DNA from: Prochilodus magdalenae
Taxonomy: Eukaryota > Chordata > Actinopteri > Characiformes > Prochilodontidae
DNA: 64,000 nucleotides
Assembly (NCBI GenBank): GCA_024036415.1
Contig: JAMWET010000041.1
Span: 347,501-411,500, forward strand
Reading direction: 5' to 3'
The notes beneath the pieces were generated by a model. It did not search any database. It was not told the DNA's origin and saw nothing but the letters and a program-made list of their open reading frames with translations. This document shows, piece after piece, positions 1 through 11,375 of this stretch. The position numbers and the translations under genes were made by a program. How positions within the stretch are numbered: the first letter of the stretch is position 1; each line of letters begins with the position of its first letter.

Positions 1-495
1 GCAAATACTGATTATCACGTTGGACCACATGGGGGCGCCAATCACTGGGGTCTTATAAACTGTGGGCTCAGCCGGAAACGGCGGCTGGAGCAACGGCGGG
101 AAACTTTGGGGCCTTGAAGATTGTGCCTGGGACTCTTCCAGAGAGGTTGGCTCTCCTGGGATCTTGCACTCTCACTCTCTTCTTCCTTCGGTGCACATTC
201 CTCCATCAACGCATTAAACCTGAACGCTACCATGAACGCAGCTTGAGCTTGCCAACCACGGGCTCATGGACTGAGCTGCCCCCCTCTTCAAGGTGATTCG
301 AGGACCAACCAGTTAGGCACACACCTCTACGTAGGGCCACAACAAATTGCACCCATAGGGGCAGTGTGTCTCGTTACAGTCAGGGGCAGCATCCTAATTA
401 AAACCCTAGACGGTTTTTGTGGGTATGACTTCGTGTACCATTGGTCCCTGGGCTTGTGACACCCCTTTAACAAAACCTCATGTGTTCCTAACCAG
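1..495. other. Sequence upstream of trypsin exon 4, unassigned
   Basis: No earlier trypsin exon can be read here, so this is probably intron 3 plus inserted material. A GC-rich stretch around 60-110 with a TATAA-like site near 54 could be an old LTR or promoter fragment, but I found no paired repeat or coding frame to support that. The segment ends in the AG acceptor at 494-495. Confidence 0.4.
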
Positions 496-1022
<527 letters not shown>

Positions 1023-1077
1023 ATGCTGCCCCTTGTGCTGTCGTTCAGCAGGTTGCAGATCACGTGGAAACAAAATC

Positions 1078-1083
1078 AATAAA
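1078..1083 (+). terminator. Poly(A) signal AATAAA of trypsin
   Basis: Canonical AATAAA 56 bases after the trypsin stop codon, a normal distance for the short 3' UTR of pancreatic protease genes. Confidence 0.8.
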
Positions 1084-2355
1084 ATTGTTGGCAAAGAAGG
1101 AGAAAATATGTGTGTCAGTGTTTCATTCAACCCAAGCGTTAAGCACAACTGAACGCTGTATGGAAGAGCAAATGGAGCACTAGTTCAGTCATAGGGGAAT
1201 TCATTAAATGGTTCAGCAGGACTGGCATTAATAAACATGGCTGTGTCTAAATTAGTTGATTCCAATAATACAGTGAACTTGGTTAAATGAGCAAAGGGGA
1301 TGGGCGGGTGGGTTACTTCTTCATAATTGGCCAGTTGGTGTTGGATTATATTTTTTGCCATGGGCAATGATATAAAAAACCCTAACCCTAACCCTATATA
1401 AAGGCATATTAACAAAAACAGACCAATATTTATTTGTTAATGATCTGTAATTATTCTCTCTATTCATCTAGGAAGATAGACAGATGACCAGACACATAGC
1501 TAGATTGATATCGGCCCGATACCTGATATAGGATCGACACGTAAACAATCCTAGTCCATTTTATTAGTGCCACTTACCATATAGATGCACTTTACAGTTC
1601 TACAGTTACACACTGTGGTCACATACTTTGTTGTACCACCTTAACACTGGGCCACAGGACCACCACAGGGCAGGTATTATGTGGGTGGTGGATCATTCTC
1701 AGCACTGCAGTGACACTGAGTGGATCAGACACGGTGAGCTAAAGCTAACCCAGCATAACCCAAAGCTAGCCAGCTAGAGCACCTGTCTGTAGGTGCCGAT
1801 GGCCCCTTTATTTTTTTACCCATACACCAACATGGATGGTTCGTACGTTCCATTATTCACACTGCTGTAAAAAAATCTTTCATGTGGTCCATCATTTTTC
1901 CCATTTGCATGTTGCTTCATCCATGTGTCCACACATCTGTTCATGAAGTTTTCTACCCACTTAACGTGTGACGACAAATGCCTGGGTACTTATCCCTTAG
2001 CCTTAATGACAGCATAAGATAACAGCAGTCTGTTGTCCATTTTAGCACCCTCTTCTAGTAACTCCGATACCCCCCACTTCCCAGGATGAGAAAGTCTGTA
2101 TGTGGTTCCTTCATCAGACATAACGGAGCACTGGGAGAGTTTGGCTGAAGACCATATACTGTAGTATACCACGATGCAAGTGCATGCCTATTCAAAGAAG
2201 CCACATGTGACACAGTTCCTGCCGGCTTATATCATGAAAATGTCCATTTACAACGGTCAACCAGACCCTGTATCTCAACTTGACTGACCAGCAAAATCAC
2301 CAGGCTTCAAAGGCAATATCTAATAGTTAATATCTTCAACAAAAGGCCACAAGTA
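1084..2355. other. Intergenic, mostly unassigned
   Basis: No gene is supported. It holds a short CCCTAA run (1379-1398), a fragment of a dispersed palindromic repeat (about 1565-1745) and otherwise unremarkable sequence. Confidence 0.5.
1565..1745 (+). repeat. Fragment of palindromic dispersed repeat (copy also at 44.1 kb)
   Basis: The run GGACCACCACAGGGCAGG, then TATTATGTGGGTGGTGGATC, then ATTCTCAGCACTGCAGTG matches 44260-44320 almost base for base. Here only the left part survives. The element is non-coding and looks like a non-autonomous DNA transposon. Confidence 0.7.
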
Positions 2356-2889
2356 CAGGGGTTGGACAATGAAACTGAAACACCTGTCATTTTAGTGTGG
2401 GAGGTCTCATGGCTAAATTGGACCAGCCTGGTGGCCAATCTTCATTAATTGCACATTGCACCAGTAAGAGCAGAGTGTGAAGGTTCAGTTAGCAGGTAAG
2501 AGCACAGTTCTGCTCAACATACTGCAATGCACACAACATTATGGGTGACATACCAGAGTTCAAAAGAGGACAAACTGTTGGTGCACGTCTTGCTGGCGCA
2601 TCTGTGACCAAGACAGCAAGTCTTTGTGATGTATCAAGAGCCACGGTATCCAGGGTAATGTCAGCATACCACCAAGAAGGACGAACCTCCACCAGCATCA
2701 CGTAGTGACCTGGCCACTATCCTGCAAGAAGAATGGCTTAAAGTCCCTCTGACCACTGTGCAGGACGCAGTATATGTCATTCCCAAGACCAACTGACGCT
2801 GTATTGGCTGCAAAAGGAGGCCCTACACCATACTAATAAATGATTGTGGTCTAAAAACCAGGTGTTTCAGTTTCATTGTCCAACCCATG
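2356..2889 (+). mobile_element. Tc1-like element, internally deleted copy A
   Basis: Starts CAGGGGTTGGACAATGAAAC and ends in the inverse (TTTCATTGTCCAACCCATG), flanked by TA on both sides, the Tc1/mariner target. Between the ends are the start of the transposase gene (ATGGGTGACATACCAGAG near 2538, the helix-turn-helix N-terminus) and the end of it (CACGTAGTGACCTGGCC onwards). The catalytic middle, roughly two thirds of the gene, is missing. The join reads AAGGACGAACC/TCCACCAGCATC. About 534 bp; cannot encode transposase. Confidence 0.92.
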
Positions 2890-3511
2890 TATATCCCAAC
2901 ATAATCAGACCCCCAAGGGTCGAGGGAAGCGTTTACACTGCATGCGGCTATGAGCAGTGTTCAATGTACAAGCACTCTCAAAACTTCAGGATGGGGGAAC
3001 ATCTTGAGCAGTTCAGGGTCTTCGTGTCTTCGTGACATACGAACTATCTGGTTGAAGACATAGGGTTTAAAAATACTCTCAATGTATGGATTTGTGGAGT
3101 GAGCCTTGACATACTAGTAACAACACCTAGTCTGGAAGTGTGTAGAAGAGCAGGAGGAGCATGTCATCACCTCCTGAACACTAAGTGTGGTAACTCTGTA
3201 CCATATAGTGGCCATTGAACTCAATCAGCCCAGGAGTATGCTTTTTAGAATAAAGCTTGGAGTCCTTTCTCTTGAATCCAGAACCCAGTATCTGGCGGTT
3301 TTGTTTAAGAGTTGGTTTATTTTATATTTTGATGTCAGTTGGACAAATGGACAAATTTGGACAAATGGCTTGGTCCATTGGAGCCACTAAGTCACGATGC
3401 TGGTGTACAGGTCTGATACTGTTATTAAAAAACAGGGAGGCTTAACCACGTAAAGAGAGGCTGCATTATGTTTTATCTAGGAAGCTTACAGATACATCCA
3501 CATACACTCAT
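2890..3511. other. Intergenic, no feature recognised
   Basis: Several short open frames occur on the plus strand, but none has recognisable motifs or splice context. A tandem pair of GGACAAATGGACAAATTTGG-type units lies at about 3340-3370. Confidence 0.4.
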
Positions 3512-4165
3512 TAAAGAGCTGCACCCAGAAGGAAGTGTGGAAGTGGAGGAGGATAAAAGTTAACAGGAACAATAAATGTTGATACATTGAGACTGATATG
3601 GACAATATTTAGCCACACATACATAAATAGTGTCTCTCGGTATGGCACCAGCATGTTTGCTAACCCAACACGCCAGACGTCTCAGCATGGAGTTGTGGAG
3701 GTTCTGTGATAATCCATCCATCCATGCAGCTTGAACATTCTCCCACAGTTCCTGCTGATTTTGCGGTAGGGGTGGAGGTGGAGTGACAACAAGCGGGACT
3801 CGTCACTGAAGATGACCCGCTGTCATTCTGAGTACCTCCATAAAAGTCTGGCATGACACCTTTGCAGTCTTTGGCAAGGTTGATGTGGCCGCTGCCTGCC
3901 AATTGTGCTGGCACTAAGAGGATGACTCAGAGGGCATCACTGCTCAACGAATGTCCACTAAAGTGGCTGTTGGGTCACTCCGTGCATGTCAGAAAGCACA
4001 ACTTATATAGTCAGTCAGGTACAACGTTAGGGTCTGTGTTTGCCAAGGTCAGGTGTGCGGCGGCGCATGAAACTTCACATGCCTCACAATGTCAAACCTA
4101 CCCACCAAGCTTCATTCCTGTCGGTTGATTCCTTCTGGGTGCAACTATTTCTTGACCATGAGTGT
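3512..4165 (+). mobile_element. Tc1/mariner-like element, second family, deleted copy 1
   Basis: Left end AGCTGCACCCAGAAGGAA is mirrored at the right end by TTCCTTCTGGGTGCAACT, giving terminal inverted repeats about 640 bp apart. The interior shares long stretches with copies at 47.6, 49.0 and 51.1 kb, for example CTAACCCAACACGCCAGACG and CACTGAAGATGACCCGCTG. No intact transposase frame remains. Orientation is arbitrary; the transposase seen in the 47.6 kb copy runs in the opposite sense relative to these ends. Confidence 0.75.
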
Positions 4166-4336
4166 AAATGTACGTACACCCACGGCTATGATTAGCCTGT
4201 CAGACGGTTTGAGGGCCCAAAGAACGGAGTGCCCTACATGGTGCCTGGATGTATTATTGAAAAGGCTCTATAATCAGCAACCGGTGCATACCGTATGCCG
4301 CCCAGTGCTATTTTCTTTTATTTGACTGTCCTTCCT

Positions 4337-4872
4337 TTATGAAACTATAATATATGGCAATGTATTGGAAAATATAGTGCAATATATTAAATAATACAAT
4401 GTCATATATGGGAAACAAGTGCATACATTTTGCATATATTTATATAGTGATAAATATATTACAATATATTGTATAATACATAAGGAATTGACACTTTTCA
4501 TATATTGCATATATGATAATATATATAGTTTTACATATGTGAGAATATATACATACTGTATATTGCCACATGTATGTATGAAAATATTCTCACATATATA
4601 AAACTACATATATTATTATATATGCAAACACATATGGAAAAATGTCTATTACATATAAAATGAAATATATTACAATATATAAATAAATATATATTATACT
4701 ACCATACATACAATATACGAAAAGTGGCAATTCCTTATGTATTATACAATATATTGTAATATATTTATCACTATATAAATATATGCACATGTTTCCCATA
4801 TATGACATTGTATTATTTAATATATCGCACTATATTTTCCAATACATTGCCATATATTATTGTTTCATAAGG
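4337..4872. repeat. Large AT-rich palindrome (about 0.53 kb)
   Basis: The left arm (TTATGAAACTATAATATATG, GCAATGTATTGGAAAATATA and onwards) reappears as its reverse complement up to TATTATTGTTTCATAAGGG at 4854-4873. The match continues inwards through TAATACATAAGGAATTG and its mirror CAATTCCTTATGTATTA. The centre is near 4605. The same peptide-like run appears in frames on both strands, which is what a palindrome produces. The arms differ at scattered positions. Likely a fold-back or MITE-type element; no coding content. Confidence 0.88.
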
Positions 4873-5885
4873 GTTTATTCCCGATCCCTTCTGCAGAAGT
4901 AGTTAGGCTGTAAAGGAAACACACCCCAAACCAAGCCAACCAAAACAAATGACCTTCGGAATGGTTGGGTATGAAATACACCATTTGGGATAATACGTAC
5001 TACTGAGTCAGAAATGTTGGGAACTGTGGTGAGAAGAACCGTACGAGCCTCACATGGTCAGATTATGGTCGGCTAAGCTTTTCAAAAGTCGATTTAGACA
5101 TGCTGAGATGCCTACTCCAAACACAGCTTCCAGAACTGTCTGGTGGGTTTGTGCTCCCAGATGTGAGGTGGATTGGTTTAAGTTGGCCCTTATCTGAATC
5201 CCGGTGCCACCCTGGCACTCAGGAGGCATGAACATCGCCTTTATGACTCCTGATTTAAGGGTCGTGTTTTTTTGAGATTATGTGTTGAGACCTTTATTGG
5301 TGGGATTTCCAGAGCTTTGGTGTTTCTCAGCAAGTCGGAGTTACTGGAAGCAGTACTCCAGAAAAAGGGGGTTTATCATTTATTACTGAGCCCACACATC
5401 CTAACGTAACCACACAGGGGACGCTCAGAAAGGCAGTTGACTCAAATCAAAGTTAGAACTGAAGTCAATGAGGAGGAGCAGGAAAAACACTGCACAGTTT
5501 TTACCAAACAAGAATTTAAGCAAGTTCAGCTGCCATCCTGAACAGCTATGCGCGCACCATGTCACCACTGCTCCAATAACAACACGGTTCCTTAGTCTTT
5601 AGTCAGATCTGCTCATGTGGGTTCCTCGTAGATCAGATGTGTGGAACAGTGCTGAGCTCTGTACAAAATTCAGTGTTTTCAACTTTTGCACAAGACTAGC
5701 TTTGGATCTGTGTTGGAGGGTCTTCCAGACAAGCCCACTACTCTTCTATTGGCTGAGCTGAAGCTAAATGAGCATTTTTAAGGCTTGGCTGAAAATTGGC
5801 AAAGCTGCTCAGGCGGAAGTTGCAGGCGGAAGTTCAGTAACGCTACCGTTCACAGCAGGATGTGATGATGCAGTGACTATGTTAA
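4873..5885. other. Intergenic, no feature recognised
   Basis: No coding exon, tandem repeat or transposon end could be supported here. The position between two trypsin 3' ends makes eroded trypsin sequence plausible, but I could not align it. Confidence 0.4.
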
Positions 5886-6076
5886 AGGTCTATACCAAAG
5901 TTTACAACTACATTTCCTGGATCATGAGCACCACGACCAACCAGACCTTTCAGATGGTTCATGTTGCACCATCACCAGCAATTTTCAACATACTGTATAT
6001 CGTGGTGGTGTGTGGGGGCGGGGGGGTCTTTAATCATTTAAAGCACAACTGAGTGTAGTATGAACGAGCACATGAA
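5886..6076 (+). pseudogene. Decayed trypsin last-exon fragment
   Basis: The frame at 5887-5940 reads VYTKVYNYISWIMSTTTNQ, matching the C-terminus [18 protein letters not shown] of the trypsin at 0.9-1.0 kb. The disulphide Cys is replaced by Tyr, and the stop codon of the parent is lost. Further on, 6039-6076 (AAAGCACAACTGAGTGTAG and on) matches the sequence downstream of the first trypsin gene at 1139-1172 (AAGCACAACTGAACGCTG). The homology therefore covers exon and flank, as expected from an old tandem duplication, not a processed copy. The active-site Ser region is not recognisable. Confidence 0.75.
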
Positions 6077-6469
6077 AAAAATATTTGACCCCCCCACTGG
6101 GGGATCACAGTCTCATAGCACCATAGGTGCAAGTGTCTTTGTAGGGCCCTCCCACGCAGACCCCCACATTGTGACCACAACACTACACTGAGGGAAAAAA
6201 AAAAGTTTCATGTGTTTTGAACAGCACTGGCAACCGCATGTACAGTATAGCAACAGCCCATAATATCCAGGCATTTTGGCAGCTTGAATCATTTTGAAAG
6301 ATTAGGTTAGATTATGGACGGAGTGGACTTTATTTCATCTTTACATATAATACTTACATTTACACAAAATAAAACCCTTCCAGTTTGATAACTGTATATC
6401 CAGCTACGGTTGCCAGGTATCCAGTTTTATATTTAATCAGATAACATTAGGCCTTGGGGCCTTTACAAA
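6077..6469. other. Intergenic, no feature recognised
   Basis: Contains short homopolymer runs only; nothing else supported. Confidence 0.4.
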
Positions 6470-6645
6470 TGGAAGACTATAGCAACTGCCTAGCTACACC
6501 TTAGCAACCACATTGAATACCATAGTAATTGCCTTGCTACCCCTTGGTATACCAAAACAACCAATCAGTAACATCTTAGTAACCAGCATAGATACCGTAG
6601 AGACCACCTGGCAACCACCTGATATACTATAACAATCAATCATAT
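6470..6645 (+). repeat. Degenerate TAGCAACCAC-type tandem repeat
   Basis: Units resembling TAGCAACTGCC / TAGCAACCACA / TAGTAACCAGC / GGCAACCACC recur about every 20-35 bases, followed by a short AT/CA microsatellite (6641-6672). The units are eroded, which suggests an old minisatellite. Confidence 0.6.
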
Positions 6646-7153
6646 ATATATACACGCATCCACACACACAGCCTTCTTCATGTATTGGGTTTTAGCTTCA
6701 TTTAAAACATGTTTAATTGCCGTTTTGCGAGAGCTGTGCTGCATGTTGCATGCTGTTTCTGGGACAGGTGTACTCTCCATCCCCCTTTGCTAGCAAACCA
6801 AGAAACAAGAAATCTGAATGTGTGAATGAAATGCCTGTACAGCATTGCACAGCACTATCGCTACCCGAAGGTGTTTTCTCCTTTCACCAGCATTTTTGGT
6901 TTACTAACTAGTCGCGCAGTTCTGAATATTGCCAGCTTTATGAACATCATTTATTAATATTGGTTTGAGGTAACCTTGCAGTGAAGCTTTTGAAGTCAGC
7001 TCATTTAAATTGACAGACTACCCAGCAATGTACTTCACTGTCAAAGTTCAAAACATGTGCAACAGCTTCCACAAAACTTTCGAACAGGTACGAAACGGAA
7101 TCATGTCCTATAAATATACAATAAAGCCTGTTACAAAACGAGAGCAAACTTAC
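6646..7153. other. Intergenic, no feature recognised
   Basis: I looked here for a second exon continuing the signal-peptide exon at 7154-7214 (minus strand) and found none. Confidence 0.35.
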
Positions 7154-7214
7154 CGAAGCCATAAGGTCCACTTATTGCCAGGATGATCAAAAGACTGTAG
7201 GACAACGGTGACAT
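7154..7214 (-). CDS. Possible orphan signal-peptide exon
   Basis: On the minus strand an ATG at 7214 opens MSPLSYSLLIILAISGPYGF and runs directly into a good splice donor (G/GTAAGTTT, GT at 7153-7152). The peptide has a hydrophobic core with a small-residue end, as in a cleavable signal peptide. Single exons of this size and phase (20 codons plus one base) start many immunoglobulin-family receptors and other secreted proteins. No following exon is visible in the 1.5 kb downstream. It may be a gene remnant, an exon of a gene with a long intron, or chance. Confidence 0.3.
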
Positions 7215-8307
7215 GTCTTCCTAATACATCAATCAAACTATGTTACTGAGATTCCAGAAACTACGACTTCGTATAAGGCCCTACAGATGACTTTACAGCA
7301 GAATTCCTCTTTACCCGACCTTTTCCAGAAGTATAACCATGCGGGACTGTTCAGAAAGAAAGGTGTAAGGTGAGTAAGATGGGATAAGACAAGTTTACAG
7401 TTTGTAATGCTTGGAAAAACATTGGAACGTTTGGAAATGACCGATTCACTCGAGATGCTGGTGACCTCACAACCACACCTGCCTGGAAGTCTGATGCACT
7501 ACATTCAGTGTTCAGGACCCAGGTCAGAAAAATTCTATATACTGGGTTATTTGACCTAAAAAAAAATAGCCTTGGACTTTAATTTACATAAAACATTTAA
7601 ACCACAAGTCTCAATATTATATTATAGAGAAATCCCAATAAAATAGTTTGCCCAAATCGCTTAGCCCTAGAACAAGTCACTGACTCATTAACTAAAACTA
7701 AAACTTAACTTTTAGCACTGTACCCAGCATACGTCATGGCTAGAACATAATGTCATAACCCAATACAGTTATTCATAAACAGTGTTAGTGTCTGTCCTGA
7801 CGTTTGGGGTTCTTCACAGTGTTAAGTCCCTTCATGTAAGAACCCAGAAATGTAGTTTTTGATTGGTCCTGCTGCCGAATTCGACTCTCTGCCCCTCTGT
7901 AGGCCAACAGTCCATGCATTTTACAGAGAGTGCCGTGTGCCCTGAACCCAAGGAATAAGTGGTGGGCCATTGTCGCAGCTACATAGACAGCATGGGGGTC
8001 AAATGCCCACTTATCCCTGTGGTTCTGGCGCCCATGCCGTAACTGTCAACCTGTCTGTCCTAAGGGCATGCAATCAATGGTGTGACTATTGACAACAGTG
8101 TGGAATTTTAAAGCTGGTCATCAGAATTGGCAAGTAATCAATTTCACATTTTAATGAGTAATGCACCAGAGACAGGATGCACATTGGCTTGATTTGGGTC
8201 ACAGAGGATATAAATAAATCATCTGACACATTTAAAAATATCTATAATATATAAAAGAAAATAAAAAAAAAACACAAACTCCTCTTTTCACAGGGTATAA
8301 TGGAAGA
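7215..8307. other. Intergenic, downstream of the 908-aa zinc-finger gene
   Basis: No gene supported. AT-rich near 8220-8280 (A-rich run at 8260-8273). Confidence 0.4.
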
Positions 8308-8313
8308 TTTAAT
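8308..8313 (-). terminator. Candidate poly(A) signal (ATTAAA) of the 908-aa gene
   Basis: TTTAAT on the plus strand is ATTAAA on the minus strand, about 300 bases after the stop codon. No AATAAA lies nearer. Weak evidence by itself. Confidence 0.35.
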
Positions 8314-8614
8314 ATAACCTGGCATATAGATCAACGGCGATGGAATTAGAAGTGCACAATCTATAAAAATGACTGACATGGCAGATATGGATGGGACTAC
8401 AATCACGGAGGGAAACATGGAACATGATTACATCCCCATGTAAAACAACTGATCCCATCTGAATAGTGCTCTACTCAGAAGCACACGATGCCTGTTCAGA
8501 TCCAACATAAACACCGCTCCATGTACAGTGCAAAGTTTGTGAAAAGGTATCTCCCATATAAAACCTGTGCTTAGTGTTTCAAAACGCCCAAAGTGTTAGT
8601 CAAGGAATCATATT

Positions 8615-11341
8615 CTATAAAGTCATTTCTATCTCTCCCCTGGCATGTTCCAAGTAATGTCTATGCAAAGCTTGAAGGAGAGCAAAAGAGGCCCCACACT
8701 CTGCGCACTCTAGTTGCCCAGGTTTCCGCTCCGGATTGGACTGTGGAGTTGGATCGCTGAGCTTTGGAATATATTCCTCGGTTTCCCTATTTGTTCGCAT
8801 GGGCTCCTTTACCTCGTCCAGTTCTAAAGGTCCGGACTCAGAATCTGATGATGAAGCTGGTAAGGTGGTGTCATGTTCCTGCTGTAGATGCGTTTTAGCT
8901 GTATCCAGGGGGACGTCCGTTGAAAGTCTGGAGGGACTGCCCTGACTGCTGTCTCGACAGGGATCTGCGAGATGCCTTTGAGAGGTAGAGGCTCTGAAGT
9001 GGAGGTCGTTTTTGTGGCACTTCTGTGGCGACCGTTCTTCATCTTTCAGTTCTTCGTGGTTATGGCCGACGCCATTGCTCAAGCTTCCGTGCAGGTCGCC
9101 GTTAGGCGAGTGGCAGAGCTGGTGACTGAATAGCATATCCAGGGTTTTAAAACTGGTGTCACACTTGCCACATTCGTAAGGCTTCACGGCGGGCTCCGCT
9201 TCAACCATGTAAGGCATGTCTACCTGCCTGTTTTGGAAGCAGTGCGCCACTCTATGCCGCTTCAGGATGACGGGACTTGAGAAACCTTTGCCGCAGATGT
9301 CGCAGATATGGGGCATGCTTGAGCGATGCCATTCTTGCTGGTGGGTTTTCAAACTTTTCGCGTTGGCGAAGGTGTGCGGACAGAACGGGCAGAAGAAAGC
9401 ATTGAGCTCGGGATGCTGCTGCAGGTGATCCATGTAGATGCTCGCAAAGCGGAAACCCTGCCCGCATTTGGGGCAAAAGAAGCGGCCTCGCCTCTGCTTA
9501 TGGACGCGCTGGTGAAGCCAAAACTGGCTCCAGTTTTCGGAGATCCTCCCGCAGTCGCCACAGGTGAAGCTCTTGCCCCGGGAGTGAGTAAGCATGTGGG
9601 CTCTCAGCCGCCCCACGTGCCTGAAGAGCCGTCCGCACCGTGGGCACAAGTACTTCCGTGGGTCAGACTTCTGGTCCAGGCTGTTCAACTGGGATACAAA
9701 GTAGCTTGCCTTGAAAGGTTGACAATAACTGAGGTTGTTCTGAGGGTCGTAAATGGATGTGGCCATCACCTTAGGAGGACAGGAGAGTAAGGAAAGGTAC
9801 TTCTTACGTTTGGGTTGCTGGGAAAAGTCCGTTGGGGGCTTTCTAGAAGTTTTAGGTGGGGGTAAGCTAGGTTTAGGCGATTTCACAGCCGTACTTGTAC
9901 TTCCAGGCTGGGAGCTTTCATCTGTCTTAGTGGGCGGAGCATGCTTCGCTTGTAACTTGACTACTGCTTGCCGGCTGTAGGACTTGGTATTGGCGAGCCA
10001 CATCGAGAAGCAGTATTTCTTGTGAGTCTCGAGCTCAGAGCGGAGGCTGTACTTCTGACCACAGCTGTCACAGATGTAACGCTGGTTATCGGTATGCGTC
10101 TGCACGTGAGGGTCATACTCGTCTCTGGTGCTAAAGCACTTTTTGCACAGGTGACATCGGAAGGTCACAACCCCGGCCAACTCCATTTCTTTCAAAGTGG
10201 CATGGATTTGCTTCTTGCCTGCGCACGTATGCGCCTTTAAGGTCCCGATTTGAGAAAAGCCCTTTCCGCATTTGGAACACAGAAAAGGTTTGATGGACCA
10301 GTGCACCCTTTCATGGACCCGAACAGTGCAGGCCTGTGTAAAGGACTTACCGCACACCCTGCAGGAGTACGGCTTCTCCCCACTGTGGATCCGGAGATGT
10401 ATTTTAAGCACAGATTTGTAGGGAAAGATTTTTCCACAGATAGGACAGGCCACAGGTTTTCTGCTCCTGCGGAAAGGGCCACTGCTTTTAACGTGGGAGT
10501 CGCTTCGGAAACTTGCGCTCGTGACCGGCTGGTTCTGGGTCACCGTTTTAGCCGCAGTGCTTTTGCTAGGGAATCTGCCGGCATTCTGCACGCTTAACAT
10601 TGTAGGAGCATTATGGACCTTCATGTGGGACCTTAGGTTGGAGAGTTGGGCAAAGGCTCTGCTGCAGACTTGGCAACTGAAGGGCTTCTCGCCCGTGTGC
10701 ACGCGCCGGTGGATGATATAGGCTGACGCATGATTGAATGGCCGCCCGCAGTACTCGCACTTTATGACCCGCTTCTCCTTGCGCGGGCGCCCACGAGACG
10801 TGGAAAGCTCCTTTTCGGGTGGGTTGTCAGTTTTCATTTCTGTGTCGCTTGCTTCGGAATTGCATTCACTCAGCGGTTTCTGCTCGGAAATATTCGTAGG
10901 GGATAAACATTTCGAGGGCTCAGCAGAGGTATCGTCCAGAGGCAGGGTCTTCTCACTCACTGGTTCGGACTCTTTGAGATGTTTCTCCGAGGTGTCAAGA
11001 TCTTGACTGGTAATCTGCTTTCGTCCTTCTGAATTCCCTGGGGACATACTACCATTTGAAATAGACACTTCCGTACTGAGTTCACCCCTGGGAGACTTGT
11101 CAGTTCTTTGCCTTTCCCCCTCGTCATCACCAAGTGCTCTTTTTGCAGATGGCTTTGGAACTTCAGAACGAGTGTCGCTGTTGTCAATGTCCACCGGCTC
11201 AGCACCTCCCCTTTCTTGGCCCACTTCTGTCTGGGAGTCATTAACAATGTTGGTCTTTTCCTCATTTGCCTTCGATTCCATCACGGGATCTTGGTCTTGA
11301 TCATCCTGCAGCAGACTTTTTGTTAGCTCATCGCCCGACAT
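8615..11341 (-). CDS. C2H2 zinc-finger protein, 14 fingers, 908 aa
   Basis: Probable nuclear sequence-specific DNA-binding regulator. The start is the ATG at 11341 (MSGDELTKSLLQ); the open frame extends 8 codons further up but has no ATG there. Residues 1-185 are acidic and Ser-rich, with no KRAB, BTB or SCAN domain. Around residue 180 is RGRPRKEKR, an AT-hook core. Fingers, counted by eye: two at 190-245, three at 295-375 with TGEKP/SGEKP linkers, two at 390-450, five at 560-710, one near 725 and one at 876-900. Finger 9 (CGDCGRISENW) lacks the usual aromatic residue. A Ser/Pro-rich linker at 460-540 separates the groups. The whole CDS is one exon with no break. I do not recognise a specific orthologue. 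Confidence 0.9.
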   Translation of the reverse strand: MSGDELTKSLLQDDQDQDPVMESKANEEKTNIVNDSQTEVGQERGGAEPVDIDNSDTRSEVPKPSAKRALGDDEGERQRTDKSPRGELSTEVSISNGSMSPGNSEGRKQITSQDLDTSEKHLKESEPVSEKTLPLDDTSAEPSKCLSPTNISEQKPLSECNSEASDTEMKTDNPPEKELSTSRGRPRKEKRVIKCEYCGRPFNHASAYIIHRRVHTGEKPFSCQVCSRAFAQLSNLRSHMKVHNAPTMLSVQNAGRFPSKSTAAKTVTQNQPVTSASFRSDSHVKSSGPFRRSRKPVACPICGKIFPYKSVLKIHLRIHSGEKPYSCRVCGKSFTQACTVRVHERVHWSIKPFLCSKCGKGFSQIGTLKAHTCAGKKQIHATLKEMELAGVVTFRCHLCKKCFSTRDEYDPHVQTHTDNQRYICDSCGQKYSLRSELETHKKYCFSMWLANTKSYSRQAVVKLQAKHAPPTKTDESSQPGSTSTAVKSPKPSLPPPKTSRKPPTDFSQQPKRKKYLSLLSCPPKVMATSIYDPQNNLSYCQPFKASYFVSQLNSLDQKSDPRKYLCPRCGRLFRHVGRLRAHMLTHSRGKSFTCGDCGRISENWSQFWLHQRVHKQRRGRFFCPKCGQGFRFASIYMDHLQQHPELNAFFCPFCPHTFANAKSLKTHQQEWHRSSMPHICDICGKGFSSPVILKRHRVAHCFQNRQVDMPYMVEAEPAVKPYECGKCDTSFKTLDMLFSHQLCHSPNGDLHGSLSNGVGHNHEELKDEERSPQKCHKNDLHFRASTSQRHLADPCRDSSQGSPSRLSTDVPLDTAKTHLQQEHDTTLPASSSDSESGPLELDEVKEPMRTNRETEEYIPKLSDPTPQSNPERKPGQLECAECGASFALLQALHRHYLEHARGEIEMTL

Positions 11342-11375
11342 TGTGCTCTGTAGTGTTAGTTCCACAATGTTCCAT
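11328..11375 (-). promoter_or_regulatory. Upstream ORF overlapping the start of the 908-aa gene
   Basis: An out-of-frame ATG at 11375 opens a 15-codon frame that ends in TGA at 11330-11328, 11 bases past the main ATG (11341). If both ATGs are in the mRNA, ribosomes using the first cannot simply resume at the main start. The uATG has G at +4 but T at -3, so it is only moderately strong. Confidence 0.5.

Noticed and set aside
60..480. Possible LTR or promoter (TATAA near 54, GC-rich leader)
   Set aside because: No paired LTR, primer-binding site or coding region to support it.
1379..1398. CCCTAA repeats, possible interstitial telomere
   Set aside because: Only about three units; too short to mean anything.
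4419..4808. Two similar open frames on opposite strands (Tyr/Ile-rich)
   Set aside because: They are produced by the AT palindrome, not by genes.
5100..5130. Possible trypsin exon 4 relic (CTGAGATGCCT shared with 513-523)
   Set aside because: Only 11 bases match and the following bases do not align.
11342..11365. Upstream extension of the 908-aa frame (8 more codons)
   Set aside because: The first of these codons is GTG, not ATG. The first in-frame ATG is at 11341.
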